Of a stretch of DNA of 64,000 bases, positions 41,774 through 51,014 are shown in pieces (the stretch's first letter is position 1; the number at the start of each line of letters is the position of its first letter). Source of the DNA: Lachnospiraceae bacterium (GTDB lineage Bacteria > Bacillota > Clostridia > Lachnospirales > Lachnospiraceae); contig JAAWAC010000035.1 in the NCBI GenBank assembly GCA_022791975.1, forward strand, positions 1-64,000, in the 5' to 3' direction. The notes beneath the pieces were generated by a model. It was not told the DNA's origin, did no database searches, and saw only the letters and a list, made by a program, of their open reading frames with translations. The position numbers and the translations under genes were made by a program.

Positions 41774-42349
41774 CTAACCCAAAAACATTCTAAGCAGTGG
41801 ATTGTGAATAAACATCCAGGTTAGGAAATCGCTTCCCATAATCATGCTCAGAGCTTTTCCACCCCAGCTGCTGGTGGAAAAGGCACCAATAACTAAAAAA
41901 GCAATCCATATCAGCAATACGCTTTCCAGAAAGCCTGCTGCTGCTCCTAAAATCTGATTGATGCCATGAAGCAATGGCAGACTAGCCGCAATGTGCAGGG
42001 CCCAGGCCGCCCCGTGTACCACCACACTCACCAAAAGAAAGGTCACTACAAAGGCCGCCAGCTGCAAAATTTTATCCGCAACAAACTCTACAGCCATCTC
42101 CTCCAGTCCTATGACTCGCAGCATTTCCAGCAATTCCCCATCGCCCCCAGAAATCCGCTCCTGCAACAGGGCATAAAGGCCTGTATTCTCCTTTAAAAAT
42201 CCTGCAATATAGGGCACTGTCACAGATACCAGACTCAGGGTAATCACCCAGGCTGCGATTCCCACCAGCTTTCGTATCAGTCCCTTTCGGTAGCCGTCCA
42301 GCGTAAATAAAACCACCAGTACCCCAATTCCTATCATCATTCCGTTCAT
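41774..42349 (-). CDS. CvpA-like membrane protein
   Basis: The 191-residue product has four or five spans. It opens with VLVVLFTLDGYRKGLIRKLV (residues 9-28), the CvpA pattern of a span followed by a GxxKG(x)RR-type cytosolic turn. A C-terminal pair (HGINQILGAAAGFLESVLLI near 128-147) is also typical. CvpA proteins affect envelope physiology and colicin V production; the exact role is not known. It follows the DUF5711 gene by 39 bp. Confidence 0.78.
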   Translation of the reverse strand: MNGMMIGIGVLVVLFTLDGYRKGLIRKLVGIAAWVITLSLVSVTVPYIAGFLKENTGLYALLQERISGGDGELLEMLRVIGLEEMAVEFVADKILQLAAFVVTFLLVSVVVHGAAWALHIAASLPLLHGINQILGAAAGFLESVLLIWIAFLVIGAFSTSSWGGKALSMIMGSDFLTWMFIHNPLLRMFLG

Positions 42350-42388
42350 ATTTCATTCCGCCTTTTCGTTTCCTGTCTGATTGCCTTT

Positions 42389-43576
42389 TTACTTTAGTTT
42401 TATTACTTCTGTTCGCTGAGGATGGATAAGCACAAACCGGCGCCCCTGCAAGCTGTAAACATTCACCAGAGATTCCGAAAAAGTTCCTTCATAGCGGATC
42501 ACTCCCTGCTTGCTGTAGATGATACATTCCGTATCATTATACACAATCACGTTGTCACCGGACAGCTTTACCTGCGAATATGCCAGGGAAAAAGGCTGCT
42601 CCAGTACAAGGCCCCCTCTCTCATCATACACGCGCAACAGATAGGGTTCTTCCCCGTCCTGTTCACAGACTACGCCAACCTCCTTGCTTCCAAAACAGAT
42701 GCTCCGGATTTCCCCTTCCACAAGCACTGTCTCCGTTTCCTCCGGTATCTCAGCGCCTTCATAGATAGAAAACCCCTCCTCGCCAATGGCCACACAGGTG
42801 TCGCCGTCCAGATACTGCACCCGGGAAACCAAAAGTCCCTCATATACTCGGGATGCCACAATTTTGTCCACAAAATTGTCTCCCACTGAACCCAGATTAT
42901 AAAATACTACGCAGGAATTTGCCGCTCCGCCGGAGATTTGCAGATAGGACACAGCAAGCTTGCTCCCGTCATGGGACAGGGAAATGGACAAAGGCTGACC
43001 TGTATCCGCCAAGCTGCACTGTGCACTCAACAGCGTATTTCCCTCTGCATCATACAGATAGATCCAGGACACCCGGCTGTCCTCCAGCAGTACGGCCGTC
43101 ACCCCCTGTCGGGATACCACCACCTGTTGAACTGGCAACAGCGTATCCACCTGCCCCAGGAGTCCAGACTCATTAAAAATATATACCTGATTTCCTCCCC
43201 GATCTGCCAGCACAGCTGAGGGACCGCAAATGCTTACGATAGGGTCCTGGATGCTAAAGGGCTGGCTCCAGACCGCCTCATGGCTCAGATTCAAGCAGGT
43301 AATTCCATCCTTGCTGTATTTAAGCAGATAGTCTCCATATTCCTCGTAACGAGTATTGATGGTGTCCTCATGCTCCATGCTGCTGATGACCTCATAGCTC
43401 TCATAGCTTCTGTTTTTATGATACTGCGCCACACCAAAACAAATCGCTGCTATGGCAAAAATACACACCAAAACTCGCCCCACCACATTTGCCCGGTGCT
43501 GCAACAGTTTTCGTGTGTATTGCTTCATATCGCTATGCTCATCTTCCTTTTTCCGAAATGGCATAATCTTTTGCAT
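42389..43576 (-). CDS. DUF5711-type beta-propeller-like membrane protein
   Basis: The 395-residue product (ATG 43576, GGGAATTT upstream) has a short basic cytosolic tail, a span (about 33-52) and a large extracellular part of repeated beta blades (LLKYSKDGITCLNLSHEAVW, ISLSHDGSKLAVSYLQISGG, YLLRVYDERGGLVLEQPF). It resembles the Clostridial DUF5711 proteins, which look like WD/PQQ propellers held at the membrane. A role in the cell envelope is likely. It lies between the CvpA-like and LysM genes. Confidence 0.82.
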   Translation of the reverse strand: MQKIMPFRKKEDEHSDMKQYTRKLLQHRANVVGRVLVCIFAIAAICFGVAQYHKNRSYESYEVISSMEHEDTINTRYEEYGDYLLKYSKDGITCLNLSHEAVWSQPFSIQDPIVSICGPSAVLADRGGNQVYIFNESGLLGQVDTLLPVQQVVVSRQGVTAVLLEDSRVSWIYLYDAEGNTLLSAQCSLADTGQPLSISLSHDGSKLAVSYLQISGGAANSCVVFYNLGSVGDNFVDKIVASRVYEGLLVSRVQYLDGDTCVAIGEEGFSIYEGAEIPEETETVLVEGEIRSICFGSKEVGVVCEQDGEEPYLLRVYDERGGLVLEQPFSLAYSQVKLSGDNVIVYNDTECIIYSKQGVIRYEGTFSESLVNVYSLQGRRFVLIHPQRTEVIKLK

Positions 43577-43622
43577 TGTCAAATTCCCTTTCTTCGCTAA
43601 CGCTCATTATAGCACATTTCTC

Positions 43623-44891
43623 TCAAGGAAGCAAAATCTTTTCCCCCTCATAAATCATGTTGATATCATCAATGTTATTCAGTTGACAGATTTCTTTCAT
43701 ATATCTGTCATTTCCATAAATTTTACGGCTGATACTTAAAAGCGTGTCTCCCTTCTGTACAATATAGGAACCGGAGGCCTCTCTGGCCGGGGCTACGGTT
43801 TGGTGCTCCCCTGTGTCTTCTGTGGGGGTACTCTCTGCGCTGTCTGCGTCTCCTTGTGCTTCTGCCGGGGCGTTTCCTGCCTCTTCCGCTCCTCCTTGGG
43901 CGTCTTGTGATTCTCCCGGGGCGCCTTCTGTTCCTGAGCCCGAAGCGCCTCCTGCCTCCTGGACGCTGTCTCCTGCTCCAGAGGAGTCTTCTTCTACTCC
44001 AGTTTGGGAAGCTTCCCCGTCTGTTTCCTCTCCTGTGGCCTCCGTGGCCGGAAGTCCCTGATTTTTATAGGCCTCTATATGCCCTACATCCTGGGCGTCC
44101 TGCCCCATCCCCTGCTGTGACTCCAGATTCTCAGTCAGATTGGTCAACGCCAGCTCTACCTGCTCCATTTTTTCATAATTATTTATCATAGTAATGCCAA
44201 TAACCAACACCACAAGAACTAGAAATGTACTGACTCCATAGAGAAATGTCATAACCCTCTTCTGACTGGACTGTTCCTTTCTCTCTTGTACCATGCTTCG
44301 GAAGCTTCTGGCTGCCCTGTCCGTAAATTCCTCTCTGGCATCCACACTCTTGCCGCCTCTTTTTTCCAGCATATACTGCTGCATAGGTTGATTTCGCTCA
44401 TAAAAAACAAAGTATCCCTGCTGGCGGATCAGACTCCCCTGCTCCATAGCAAAAAAAGCTTCTTCTCCCTCCATGGGGTCTTCCATAAACAAAACCTTGT
44501 CCCATCCGGAAAAGCAATTCCGGTGACTGCTGAGAATTTCGTAGCTGATCTCCGGAGGAAAGCCCGGTGTGGACAGGAACCATCCCAGGATTTCCTGCCC
44601 GGGAAAATACTGTTCCATTTCCTCATACACCCGCATCCACAGCTCTTCTGTAAACGCAATGGTGCCCTCAGCCTCCGCATTCTCCTCCAGACCCAGAGCG
44701 CTGCGGATAAAAAGATAGGGAATTCCATTTTGTTCCTGGGCATCACCCAGCAAAATTGCTCCCCGGGACTCCAGTATTTCTTCTTTTGCATACTGCTTTA
44801 AATATGTAACAACATAATCCTCCACATAAATTTTCCGCTTTTCTTCCGGCTCTCCCATCTGGCGGACATTTTTCGGAATTGTGATGCTCAT
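43623..44891 (-). CDS. LysM protein with an MPN/JAMM-like N-terminal domain
   Basis: The 422-residue product has a cytosolic N-terminal domain (about 20-165), a span (213-236), an acidic Gly/Ala/Glu/Ser-rich stalk (245-370) and a C-terminal LysM domain (about 375-422, YIVQKGDTLLSISRKIYGND) that should bind peptidoglycan. The N-terminal part looks like an MPN (JAMM) fold: GWFLSTPGF at 103-111 lies where JAMM proteases have GWxHSHPGF, and MEDP at 136-139 matches the late DP. Both metal-binding His are replaced (Leu, Thr), so it is probably inactive. I chose ATG 44891 over a GTG 9 bp upstream. Confidence 0.8.
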   Translation of the reverse strand: MSITIPKNVRQMGEPEEKRKIYVEDYVVTYLKQYAKEEILESRGAILLGDAQEQNGIPYLFIRSALGLEENAEAEGTIAFTEELWMRVYEEMEQYFPGQEILGWFLSTPGFPPEISYEILSSHRNCFSGWDKVLFMEDPMEGEEAFFAMEQGSLIRQQGYFVFYERNQPMQQYMLEKRGGKSVDAREEFTDRAARSFRSMVQERKEQSSQKRVMTFLYGVSTFLVLVVLVIGITMINNYEKMEQVELALTNLTENLESQQGMGQDAQDVGHIEAYKNQGLPATEATGEETDGEASQTGVEEDSSGAGDSVQEAGGASGSGTEGAPGESQDAQGGAEEAGNAPAEAQGDADSAESTPTEDTGEHQTVAPAREASGSYIVQKGDTLLSISRKIYGNDRYMKEICQLNNIDDINMIYEGEKILLP

Positions 44892-45194
44892 CTCTCCCAC
44901 CTCGCTTGTCCTCTTTTCTCCGCAGACCGGAGAATTGCTTTTAGAAGGATGGTATCACAGAGAACCTGCATTTTTTGGCGAAGGCTGTCGGCGCTGGGGT
45001 AAAACTGGGTGACAGAGTACGACAAAAAATGTCCATTGACTATAAGATGATGGATCTCTCCACAAAAAAGAGACCCCCGAATGTATTTACTCTACATTCA
45101 GGGGACCTCCTCCCTCTCTGCTACATCAACAGAACTATTCCTCAATATGACAAAGGACTGCTGAGTAAAAAACTGCTATACCACTCCCTGTGGT
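44892..45194. other. Intergenic stretch with the transketolase terminator
   Basis: No gene is visible. It holds the terminator at 45074-45104 and, between it and the LysM gene, DNA without a clear promoter. Confidence 0.5.
45074..45104 (-). terminator. Terminator after the transketolase genes
   Basis: A 12-bp stem with one mismatch (45074-45085 with 45093-45104, CCCC..GAATGTA core) and a 7-nt loop is followed on the minus strand by TCTCTTTTTT. Confidence 0.82.
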
Positions 45195-46133
45195 CTACAG
45201 CCAAGCCTTTACCTGCTCATACACCCCATTGCCATCCAGCTTATATTTCTCCAGAAGCTTCACGGCCGGCCCGGATTCTCCAAAGGTATCCTGCACGCCA
45301 ATCCGCAACACTGGGGTGGGCGCCTTCTCAGAGAGCACCTCACATACTGCACCGCCTAAGCCGCCGATAACGGAATGCTCCTCCACGGTAACTACCTTAC
45401 CAGTCTCCTTGGCAGCGGCCACCACCAGCTCCGCGTCCAGAGGCTTAATGGTATGGATATTGATAACCTTGGCGGAAATGCCATCAGCCGCCAGTTTCTC
45501 AGCTGCCTCCAGAGCGCTGTTTACGCAAAGCCCGGTGGCAATAATGGTCACGTCCTTGCCTTCCCGCAGAGTTACGCCCTTTCCAATCTCAAATTTGTAG
45601 GTAGCCTCATCGTTCACCACCGGAACAGCCAGACGGCCAAACCGCAGGTATACAGGTCCCTCATACGCAGCGGCAGCCTTCACAGCAGCCTTTGCCTCCA
45701 CATCATCACAAGGATTGATCACAACCATACCAGGAATGGTACGCATCAAAGCTATATCCTCGTTACACTGATGGGTGGCACCATCCTCACCCACGGAAAT
45801 GCCTGCATGGGTGGCGCCGATTTTTACATTTAAACGGGTATAACCGATGGAATTGCGAACCTGCTCAAAGGCACGTCCCGCTGCAAACATGGCAAAGGAG
45901 CTGACAAAAGGAATCTTTCCCATGGTAGCAGCGCCCGCCGCGATGCCCATCATATTTCCCTCTGCGATTCCGCAGTCAAAAAAGCGATCCGGATATTCCT
46001 TCTTAAAGACACCAGTCTTGGTTGCCCCGGCCAAGTCCGCATCAAATACGATTACCTGAGGGTTCTCTGCACCCAGCTCCTTCAGGGCCTGTCCGTAGCT
46101 GTCTCTCGTTGCAACTTTCTTTACATCTGACAT
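45195..46133 (-). CDS. Transketolase, C-terminal subunit
   Basis: The 312-residue product holds the pyrimidine-binding and C-terminal domains of a split transketolase (FDCGIAEGNMMGIAAGAATM, residues 51-70, includes the Glu that activates thiamine diphosphate). HTIKPLDAELVVAAA and VEEHSVIGGLGGAV near 225-265 are also typical. It works with the N-terminal subunit at 46121 in the non-oxidative pentose phosphate pathway. The two genes overlap by 13 bp. Confidence 0.95.
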   Translation of the reverse strand: MSDVKKVATRDSYGQALKELGAENPQVIVFDADLAGATKTGVFKKEYPDRFFDCGIAEGNMMGIAAGAATMGKIPFVSSFAMFAAGRAFEQVRNSIGYTRLNVKIGATHAGISVGEDGATHQCNEDIALMRTIPGMVVINPCDDVEAKAAVKAAAAYEGPVYLRFGRLAVPVVNDEATYKFEIGKGVTLREGKDVTIIATGLCVNSALEAAEKLAADGISAKVINIHTIKPLDAELVVAAAKETGKVVTVEEHSVIGGLGGAVCEVLSEKAPTPVLRIGVQDTFGESGPAVKLLEKYKLDGNGVYEQVKAWL

Positions 46134-46960
46134 AATGCCTCACCTGCCTTTTCCAGTTCTGCCATTGCAATGGCGTATTCCTCATCGTTGGGAGCCTTTC
46201 CATGCCATCCGGCGTTATTTTCCATAAAGGAAACTCCCTTGCCCTTTACACTCTTTACAATAATTGCCGTAGGCATTCCCTTGATTCCCCGCGCCTCGTC
46301 AAAGGCTGCCTTTAACTTGTCAAAATCATGGGCGTCATCCACATTGATCACATGGAAATTAAACGCTTCAAACTTCTTGTCAATGGGATAGGGGGAGCAC
46401 ACATCCGCAATATTTCCGTCGATTTGCAGGCCGTTATTGTCCACAATCACTACCAGGTTGTCCAGGTTCATATGACCGGCAAACATGGAAGCCTCCCACA
46501 CCTGGCCCTCCTGAATCTCACCGTCACCCAACAGCGTATATACCCTGTAATCCGCCTTGTCGATCTTTCCTGCCAAAGCCATGCCTACGGCTGCGGAGAT
46601 CCCCTGTCCCAGGGAACCGCTGGACATGTCCAGGCCTGGCGTATGCTGCATACAGGGATGTCCCTGTAAATGTGATCCAATATGACGCAGTGTCGGCAGA
46701 TCCTCCTTGGGGAAAAAGCCTCTCTCGGCCAGGGCCGCATAAAGCCCCGGAGCTGTATGTCCCTTGGACAGGACAAAGCGATCCCTGTCAGCCTTTTTAG
46801 GCTCCTTGGGATCAATATTCATTTCCTCAAAATACAGATATGTAAACACCTCTGTAGCGGAAAGCGAACCACCCGGATGTCCGGCTTTTGCACTGTGAAC
46901 GGAGGTAATGATACTCTTACGAATCTCGTTCGCAGTCTTTTGAAGTTCTAACTTGTTCAT
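46121..46960 (-). CDS. Transketolase, N-terminal subunit
   Basis: The 279-residue product is the thiamine-diphosphate-binding subunit. It carries HSAKAGHPGGSLSATEVFTY (about 22-41), LSKGHTAPGLYAAL, the GDGEIQEGQVWEASMFAGHM motif (about 145-164) that holds the diphosphate and Mg2+, and VVIVDNNGLQIDG. Split transketolases of this size are usual in Clostridia and archaea. Transcription starts at the promoter 47002-47030. Confidence 0.95.
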   Translation of the reverse strand: MNKLELQKTANEIRKSIITSVHSAKAGHPGGSLSATEVFTYLYFEEMNIDPKEPKKADRDRFVLSKGHTAPGLYAALAERGFFPKEDLPTLRHIGSHLQGHPCMQHTPGLDMSSGSLGQGISAAVGMALAGKIDKADYRVYTLLGDGEIQEGQVWEASMFAGHMNLDNLVVIVDNNGLQIDGNIADVCSPYPIDKKFEAFNFHVINVDDAHDFDKLKAAFDEARGIKGMPTAIIVKSVKGKGVSFMENNAGWHGKAPNDEEYAIAMAELEKAGEALCQM

Positions 46961-47001
46961 TTTTTTCCCACCTTTACATTTTAATAAAATTACCTTCTTC
47001 T

Positions 47002-47030
47002 AGTATACCCATTGGCGCTTGGAAGGTCAA
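47002..47030 (-). promoter_or_regulatory. Promoter of the transketolase genes
   Basis: On the minus strand TTGACC (47025-47030) and TATACT (47002-47007) are 17 bp apart, 42 bp upstream of the start at 46960. Confidence 0.78.
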
Positions 47031-47159
47031 GCAATTTCATGCCTTGAAAGAAAGGCCTTTGTTTCAAAAGTCAACCAGGCTCTCACCTATGGGAAACTCT
47101 ATGACAAAAGGCCATCCATGTCTCCAATCCCAACCTGCTCAGAGATAAAAGGAAAATAT

Positions 47160-47756
47160 TTACAATTCCACCCGTCCCTCCAGTGCCCGCAAAAGTGTCA
47201 CCTCATCAATGTACTCCAGATCACCTCCCACGGGCACGCCACTGGCAATCCGTGTCACCCGGATTCCCGAGGGCTTGATAAGCTTGCTGAGATACATAGC
47301 GGTGGTCTCTCCCTCCAGGCTAGAGTTGGTGGCAATAATCACCTCGTCTACCTCCTCCTGAAGCCGTTGCATCAGCTCCTTTAAGCGGATATCCGCTGGG
47401 CCAATTCCCAACATGGGGGAAATGGCTCCGTGGAGCACATGGTAAACTCCCTCATACTTCCCGGTCTTTTCGTAGGCCGCCAGATCCCGGGTATTCTCCA
47501 CCACCATTATGGTGCGCTGGTCCCTTTTGGGATTGCCGCAGATGGGACACAGCTCCCCATCTGTCATGGTAAAGCACTGTTTACAATAGCGCACATTTTT
47601 TTTCGCCTCAATGATAGCCGCGGACAATGCCTCCGCCTGCTCCACAGGCATATTTACAATGTGAAAAGCCAGCCTCTGGGCAGTTTTGCTTCCAATTCCC
47701 GGAAGAGCGGACAGCTGCTCAATCAAACGGCTAATGGGACTGCTGTAAAAATCCAT
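47160..47756 (-). CDS. recR: Recombination mediator RecR
   Basis: The 198-residue product has the helix-hairpin-helix start ([19 protein letters not shown], about 15-33), a four-cysteine zinc finger ([17 protein letters not shown], about 57-73) and a Toprim domain ([17 protein letters not shown] onwards). With RecO and RecF it loads RecA at gaps. It is coupled to the preceding nucleoid protein gene by one base (TGATG) in the usual dnaX-ybaB-recR order. Confidence 0.97.
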   Translation of the reverse strand: MDFYSSPISRLIEQLSALPGIGSKTAQRLAFHIVNMPVEQAEALSAAIIEAKKNVRYCKQCFTMTDGELCPICGNPKRDQRTIMVVENTRDLAAYEKTGKYEGVYHVLHGAISPMLGIGPADIRLKELMQRLQEEVDEVIIATNSSLEGETTAMYLSKLIKPSGIRVTRIASGVPVGGDLEYIDEVTLLRALEGRVEL

Positions 47757-48112
47757 CAGAACGGCATGCCTCCCAGGCCACCCATTCCGCCGGTAAGCTT
47801 AGACATGGCTGCTGCTGTCTCCTCCTCCATCTGACGCAGAGCCTGATTGGTAGCAGCCATAATGAGATCTTCCAGCATTTCCACATCATCCGGGTCCACC
47901 ACTTCCTGGGAGAGCTTCACCTTGGTAACCTCCTTCTTGCCGCTTACAGTCACCTCCACGGCTCCACCTCCAGCCGCAGCCGTAAACTCCTTGGTTTCCA
48001 GCTCCTTCTGGCTCTCCTCCATCTGGCGCTGCATCCGCTGGGCCTGCTTCATCAGGTTATTCATATTTCCGGGCATCCCCATTCCTCCGGGAAATCCGCC
48101 TCTCTTTGCCAT
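47756..48112 (-). CDS. YbaB/EbfC nucleoid-associated protein
   Basis: The 118-residue product is typical YbaB/EbfC: a Gly/Met-rich start, a helix with [20 protein letters not shown] (about 20-39), then [20 protein letters not shown] and [20 protein letters not shown]. It dimerises and binds DNA, probably as a tweezer. AGGAGG precedes the start. Its place between dnaX and recR is the conserved one. Confidence 0.96.
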   Translation of the reverse strand: MAKRGGFPGGMGMPGNMNNLMKQAQRMQRQMEESQKELETKEFTAAAGGGAVEVTVSGKKEVTKVKLSQEVVDPDDVEMLEDLIMAATNQALRQMEEETAAAMSKLTGGMGGLGGMPF

Positions 48113-48221
48113 TTTTCCATCCTCCTGTTACTGTTGTGTCTCTATTTTCTATAATATTCCATTCTATCGCAATGATTCCCTCCTAGTCAACAGAAAAAGC
48201 TGGGGAAATCCTCCACAGCAT

Positions 48222-49847
48222 CTAGTCTTCCTCCAGCTCGATCTCCATGTGAATCACCTTTTCAAAGTCAATGGCCTTTATATTTTTATTGGGATCTGTC
48301 TGGGCCGATGCCACCTGAACCTGTATTTTTCGCTGAATGCGCCGCTCAATCAGCTCCTCCAGCTGCACGATATGATCCGCCTGCTTTAGACTTTCCTCCG
48401 CCAGGGAATTCCGGGCAATAATGCCAAGTTTATTATCCCCCAGCGCCTTTAGCCTGGCGTCCTTTAGCATCACCTTCAGGCTGGGATGAGACTGATTTAC
48501 AATGGAATGCCAGTTCTGCACCACCAGCTCCACATCCTCCGAGATGGCAGGCTCTAACATCTCTACCCCCTCCTCCGGCCCCGAACCATAGGCCGCCCCA
48601 GACCCATAAGCCGCCGAATTTCCACCGGGAGCACCGGATGCTCCATAAGTTCTGGCCAAAACCTGGAGATTCTCCGGGGTAAGACCGGCCATTCCTTCCT
48701 CCACCTGCTTTTCCAAAGCCCGCACCCGATCCAGGAGAGCGTCCTGGGCAGGCTCCATAGCCGGTTTACATAACTTAATCAGGGCCACTTCCACTAGAAC
48801 CCGCTTCTGGGTGGCATACTTGATCTGCCCTCCCAGCTCAGAAAAAATACGAATATACCGCATGAGGGTATCTGTCTCCACCATCTGGGCCTCCTGGCGA
48901 AGCTGGTTAAGATTCTCCGTGGATACATCCAGCACATCCTCCATCTGATCCGAGCTTTTCAACAGAAGAAGATTTCTGAGATACCAGGTAAAGTCTGTCA
49001 CAAACTGGGACAGCTCCCGGCCCCCTATAACCAGCTGCTCCACATCCTCCATAACCGCCACCAGGTTTCCTGCAAGAACCTTCCGCAAAAGGCTGCTGTA
49101 CACGTCCGTGTCCACGGCTCCCAGCACATCCAGCACATGGTCATAGGTCAACTTCTGGTCCAGGTAGAAGGCAATGCACTGATCCAAAAGGCTTAATGCG
49201 TCTCGCATGGAACCATCTGCCGCCTTGGCAATATACCGCAGGGCTTTTTCCTCTGTCTCCACTCCCTCAGCCCTGGTCAGCTCCTCCAGCCGGGCGGTGA
49301 TCACATCTGCGGTAATCCTCCGGAAATCATATCGCTGACATCGGGACAGAATCGTCACCGGAATCTTGTGGGCCTCGGTGGTGGCCAAAATAAATATCAC
49401 ATAGGAGGGCGGTTCCTCCAGAGTTTTCAGCAGGGCATTGAAGGCGCCAATGGACAGCATATGCACCTCATCGATAATATAGACCTTGTAGCGTCCCTCT
49501 GTGGGAGAATAGGCCACCTCATCCCGGATTTCCCGAATATTGTCCACACCATTGTTGGAGGCGGCATCAATCTCTATGACATTCATGGAGCTGCCCGCCG
49601 CAATGGCACGACAGGAAGGGCATTCCCCACAGGGATTGCCCTCCACCGGGTGTTCGCAGTTTACCGCCCTGGCAAAAATTTTCGCTATGGTGGTCTTTCC
49701 TGTTCCCCGGGTGCCGCAGAACAGATACGCATGCCCGATGCGGCCAGCCTTTAGCTGGTTTTTCAAAGTTGTTACAATATGCTCCTGTCCCTTAACATCT
49801 CCAAACTCCCTGGGACGAAACTTTCGGTAAAGCGCCATATATGACAT
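48222..49847 (-). CDS. dnaX: DNA polymerase III subunit gamma/tau
   Basis: The 541-residue product is the clamp-loader ATPase. The Walker A is GTRGTGKTTIAK (about 46-57), the zinc site CEHPVEGNPCGECPSC lies at about 64-79, and DEVHMLSIGAFNALLKTLEE contains Walker B. SRCQ (about 166-169) is the SRC arginine finger motif. The C-terminal part (about 390-541) is a tau-like helical and beta domain. GGAG inside the pfkA 3' end serves as ribosome-binding site. No programmed frameshift slippery site was looked for in detail. Confidence 0.96.
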   Translation of the reverse strand: MSYMALYRKFRPREFGDVKGQEHIVTTLKNQLKAGRIGHAYLFCGTRGTGKTTIAKIFARAVNCEHPVEGNPCGECPSCRAIAAGSSMNVIEIDAASNNGVDNIREIRDEVAYSPTEGRYKVYIIDEVHMLSIGAFNALLKTLEEPPSYVIFILATTEAHKIPVTILSRCQRYDFRRITADVITARLEELTRAEGVETEEKALRYIAKAADGSMRDALSLLDQCIAFYLDQKLTYDHVLDVLGAVDTDVYSSLLRKVLAGNLVAVMEDVEQLVIGGRELSQFVTDFTWYLRNLLLLKSSDQMEDVLDVSTENLNQLRQEAQMVETDTLMRYIRIFSELGGQIKYATQKRVLVEVALIKLCKPAMEPAQDALLDRVRALEKQVEEGMAGLTPENLQVLARTYGASGAPGGNSAAYGSGAAYGSGPEEGVEMLEPAISEDVELVVQNWHSIVNQSHPSLKVMLKDARLKALGDNKLGIIARNSLAEESLKQADHIVQLEELIERRIQRKIQVQVASAQTDPNKNIKAIDFEKVIHMEIELEED

Positions 49848-49852
49848 ATCTT

Positions 49853-50926
49853 TTAATCTCCAAAGCTGATGCCTATCATCTTGGCTTCTTTAATAATAGA
49901 GGAATCCGGGTCTACAAATTTTAGCTTCCCTGCGGATTTCTCCAAGGGAACCCGGGTGGTCTCCCCATTGACAATTCCGATCATATAACCATAATCCTCC
50001 TCCACGATGGCCTGAGCCGCCGCCGCTCCCAGGCGAGTGGAGAGTACCCGATCATAGGGACAGGGGCTGCCTCCCCGCTGGGTATGTCCCGGCACAGTGA
50101 CCCGCACCTCGATTCCCAGCTTCTCGGAAAGCTGGTCAGCAATCTCATAGGACACCGCCGGATAGGCATAGGTCTTCATAAACTCTTTTAAGTCCTTCTT
50201 GGACATCTCCGCCCGATCCTTAGGAATCGCGCCCTCGGCCACGGCCAGAATGGTAAAGCCTTTCTTCTGCTTATTGCGGTTCTCAATGGCTTTACAAATC
50301 TTCTTAATATCATAGGGAATCTCTGGGATGAGAATAATATCCGCGCCGCCGGCAATGCCCGCATGAAGGGTTAGCTGGCCTACCTTATGCCCCATAACCT
50401 CCACGATAAACACTCGCCCATGCGAGGCCGCCGTGGTGTGGATACAGTCAATGCAGTTGGTGGCAATGTCCACAGCACTCTGGAAGCCAAAGGTCATATC
50501 CGTACCATAAATATCATTGTCAATGGTTTTGGGCATATGAAGGATATTCAGCCCCTCCTCCCGGAGCAGGTTTGCCGTTTTCTGAGTACCATTTCCCCCC
50601 AGAATCACCAGACAGTCCAGACGCAGCTTATGATAGGTGTGTTTCATGGCCTCCACCTTATCCAGACCGTTCTCATCCGGCACCCGCATCTGCTTAAAGG
50701 CCTGGCGGGAGCTCCCCAAAATGGTGCCTCCTTTTGTGAGAATGCCGGAAAAGTCCCTGCCTGTAAGCATCCGGTAATTTCCATAAATCAGGCCCTTATA
50801 GCCCTCCTCAAAGCCATACAGCTCCACCTCATCATACACATTACAGACACCCTTTACGATCCCCCGCATGGTGGCATTCAATGCCTGGCAGTCTCCTCCG
50901 CTGGTCAGCATTCCAATCCTTTTCAT
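49853..50926 (-). CDS. pfkA: 6-phosphofructokinase, atypical active site
   Basis: The 357-residue product starts at ATG 50926 (GGAGGAG 7 nt upstream; a 20-residue longer frame lacks support). It has the PFK folds TSGGDCQALNATMRG and PKTIDNDIYGTDMTFGF, and a GHTQRGGSP segment. Two key sites differ from E. coli PfkA. The GGDGS loop is GGNGT (Asp103 equivalent is Asn), and TIDND is preceded by Lys (PKT), the residue seen in PPi-dependent and some ATP-dependent enzymes. So whether it uses ATP or PPi is open. It feeds glycolysis with the aldolase at 10572. Confidence 0.9.
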   Translation of the reverse strand: MKRIGMLTSGGDCQALNATMRGIVKGVCNVYDEVELYGFEEGYKGLIYGNYRMLTGRDFSGILTKGGTILGSSRQAFKQMRVPDENGLDKVEAMKHTYHKLRLDCLVILGGNGTQKTANLLREEGLNILHMPKTIDNDIYGTDMTFGFQSAVDIATNCIDCIHTTAASHGRVFIVEVMGHKVGQLTLHAGIAGGADIILIPEIPYDIKKICKAIENRNKQKKGFTILAVAEGAIPKDRAEMSKKDLKEFMKTYAYPAVSYEIADQLSEKLGIEVRVTVPGHTQRGGSPCPYDRVLSTRLGAAAAQAIVEEDYGYMIGIVNGETTRVPLEKSAGKLKFVDPDSSIIKEAKMIGISFGD

Positions 50927-51014
50927 AAGCAATCTCCTCCATTTCCAAATGATGATTCCCTCACAATTTCCCTTTGGTTTCTCCAAATCAGATTTTTATA
51001 CAAACATACGTTCT

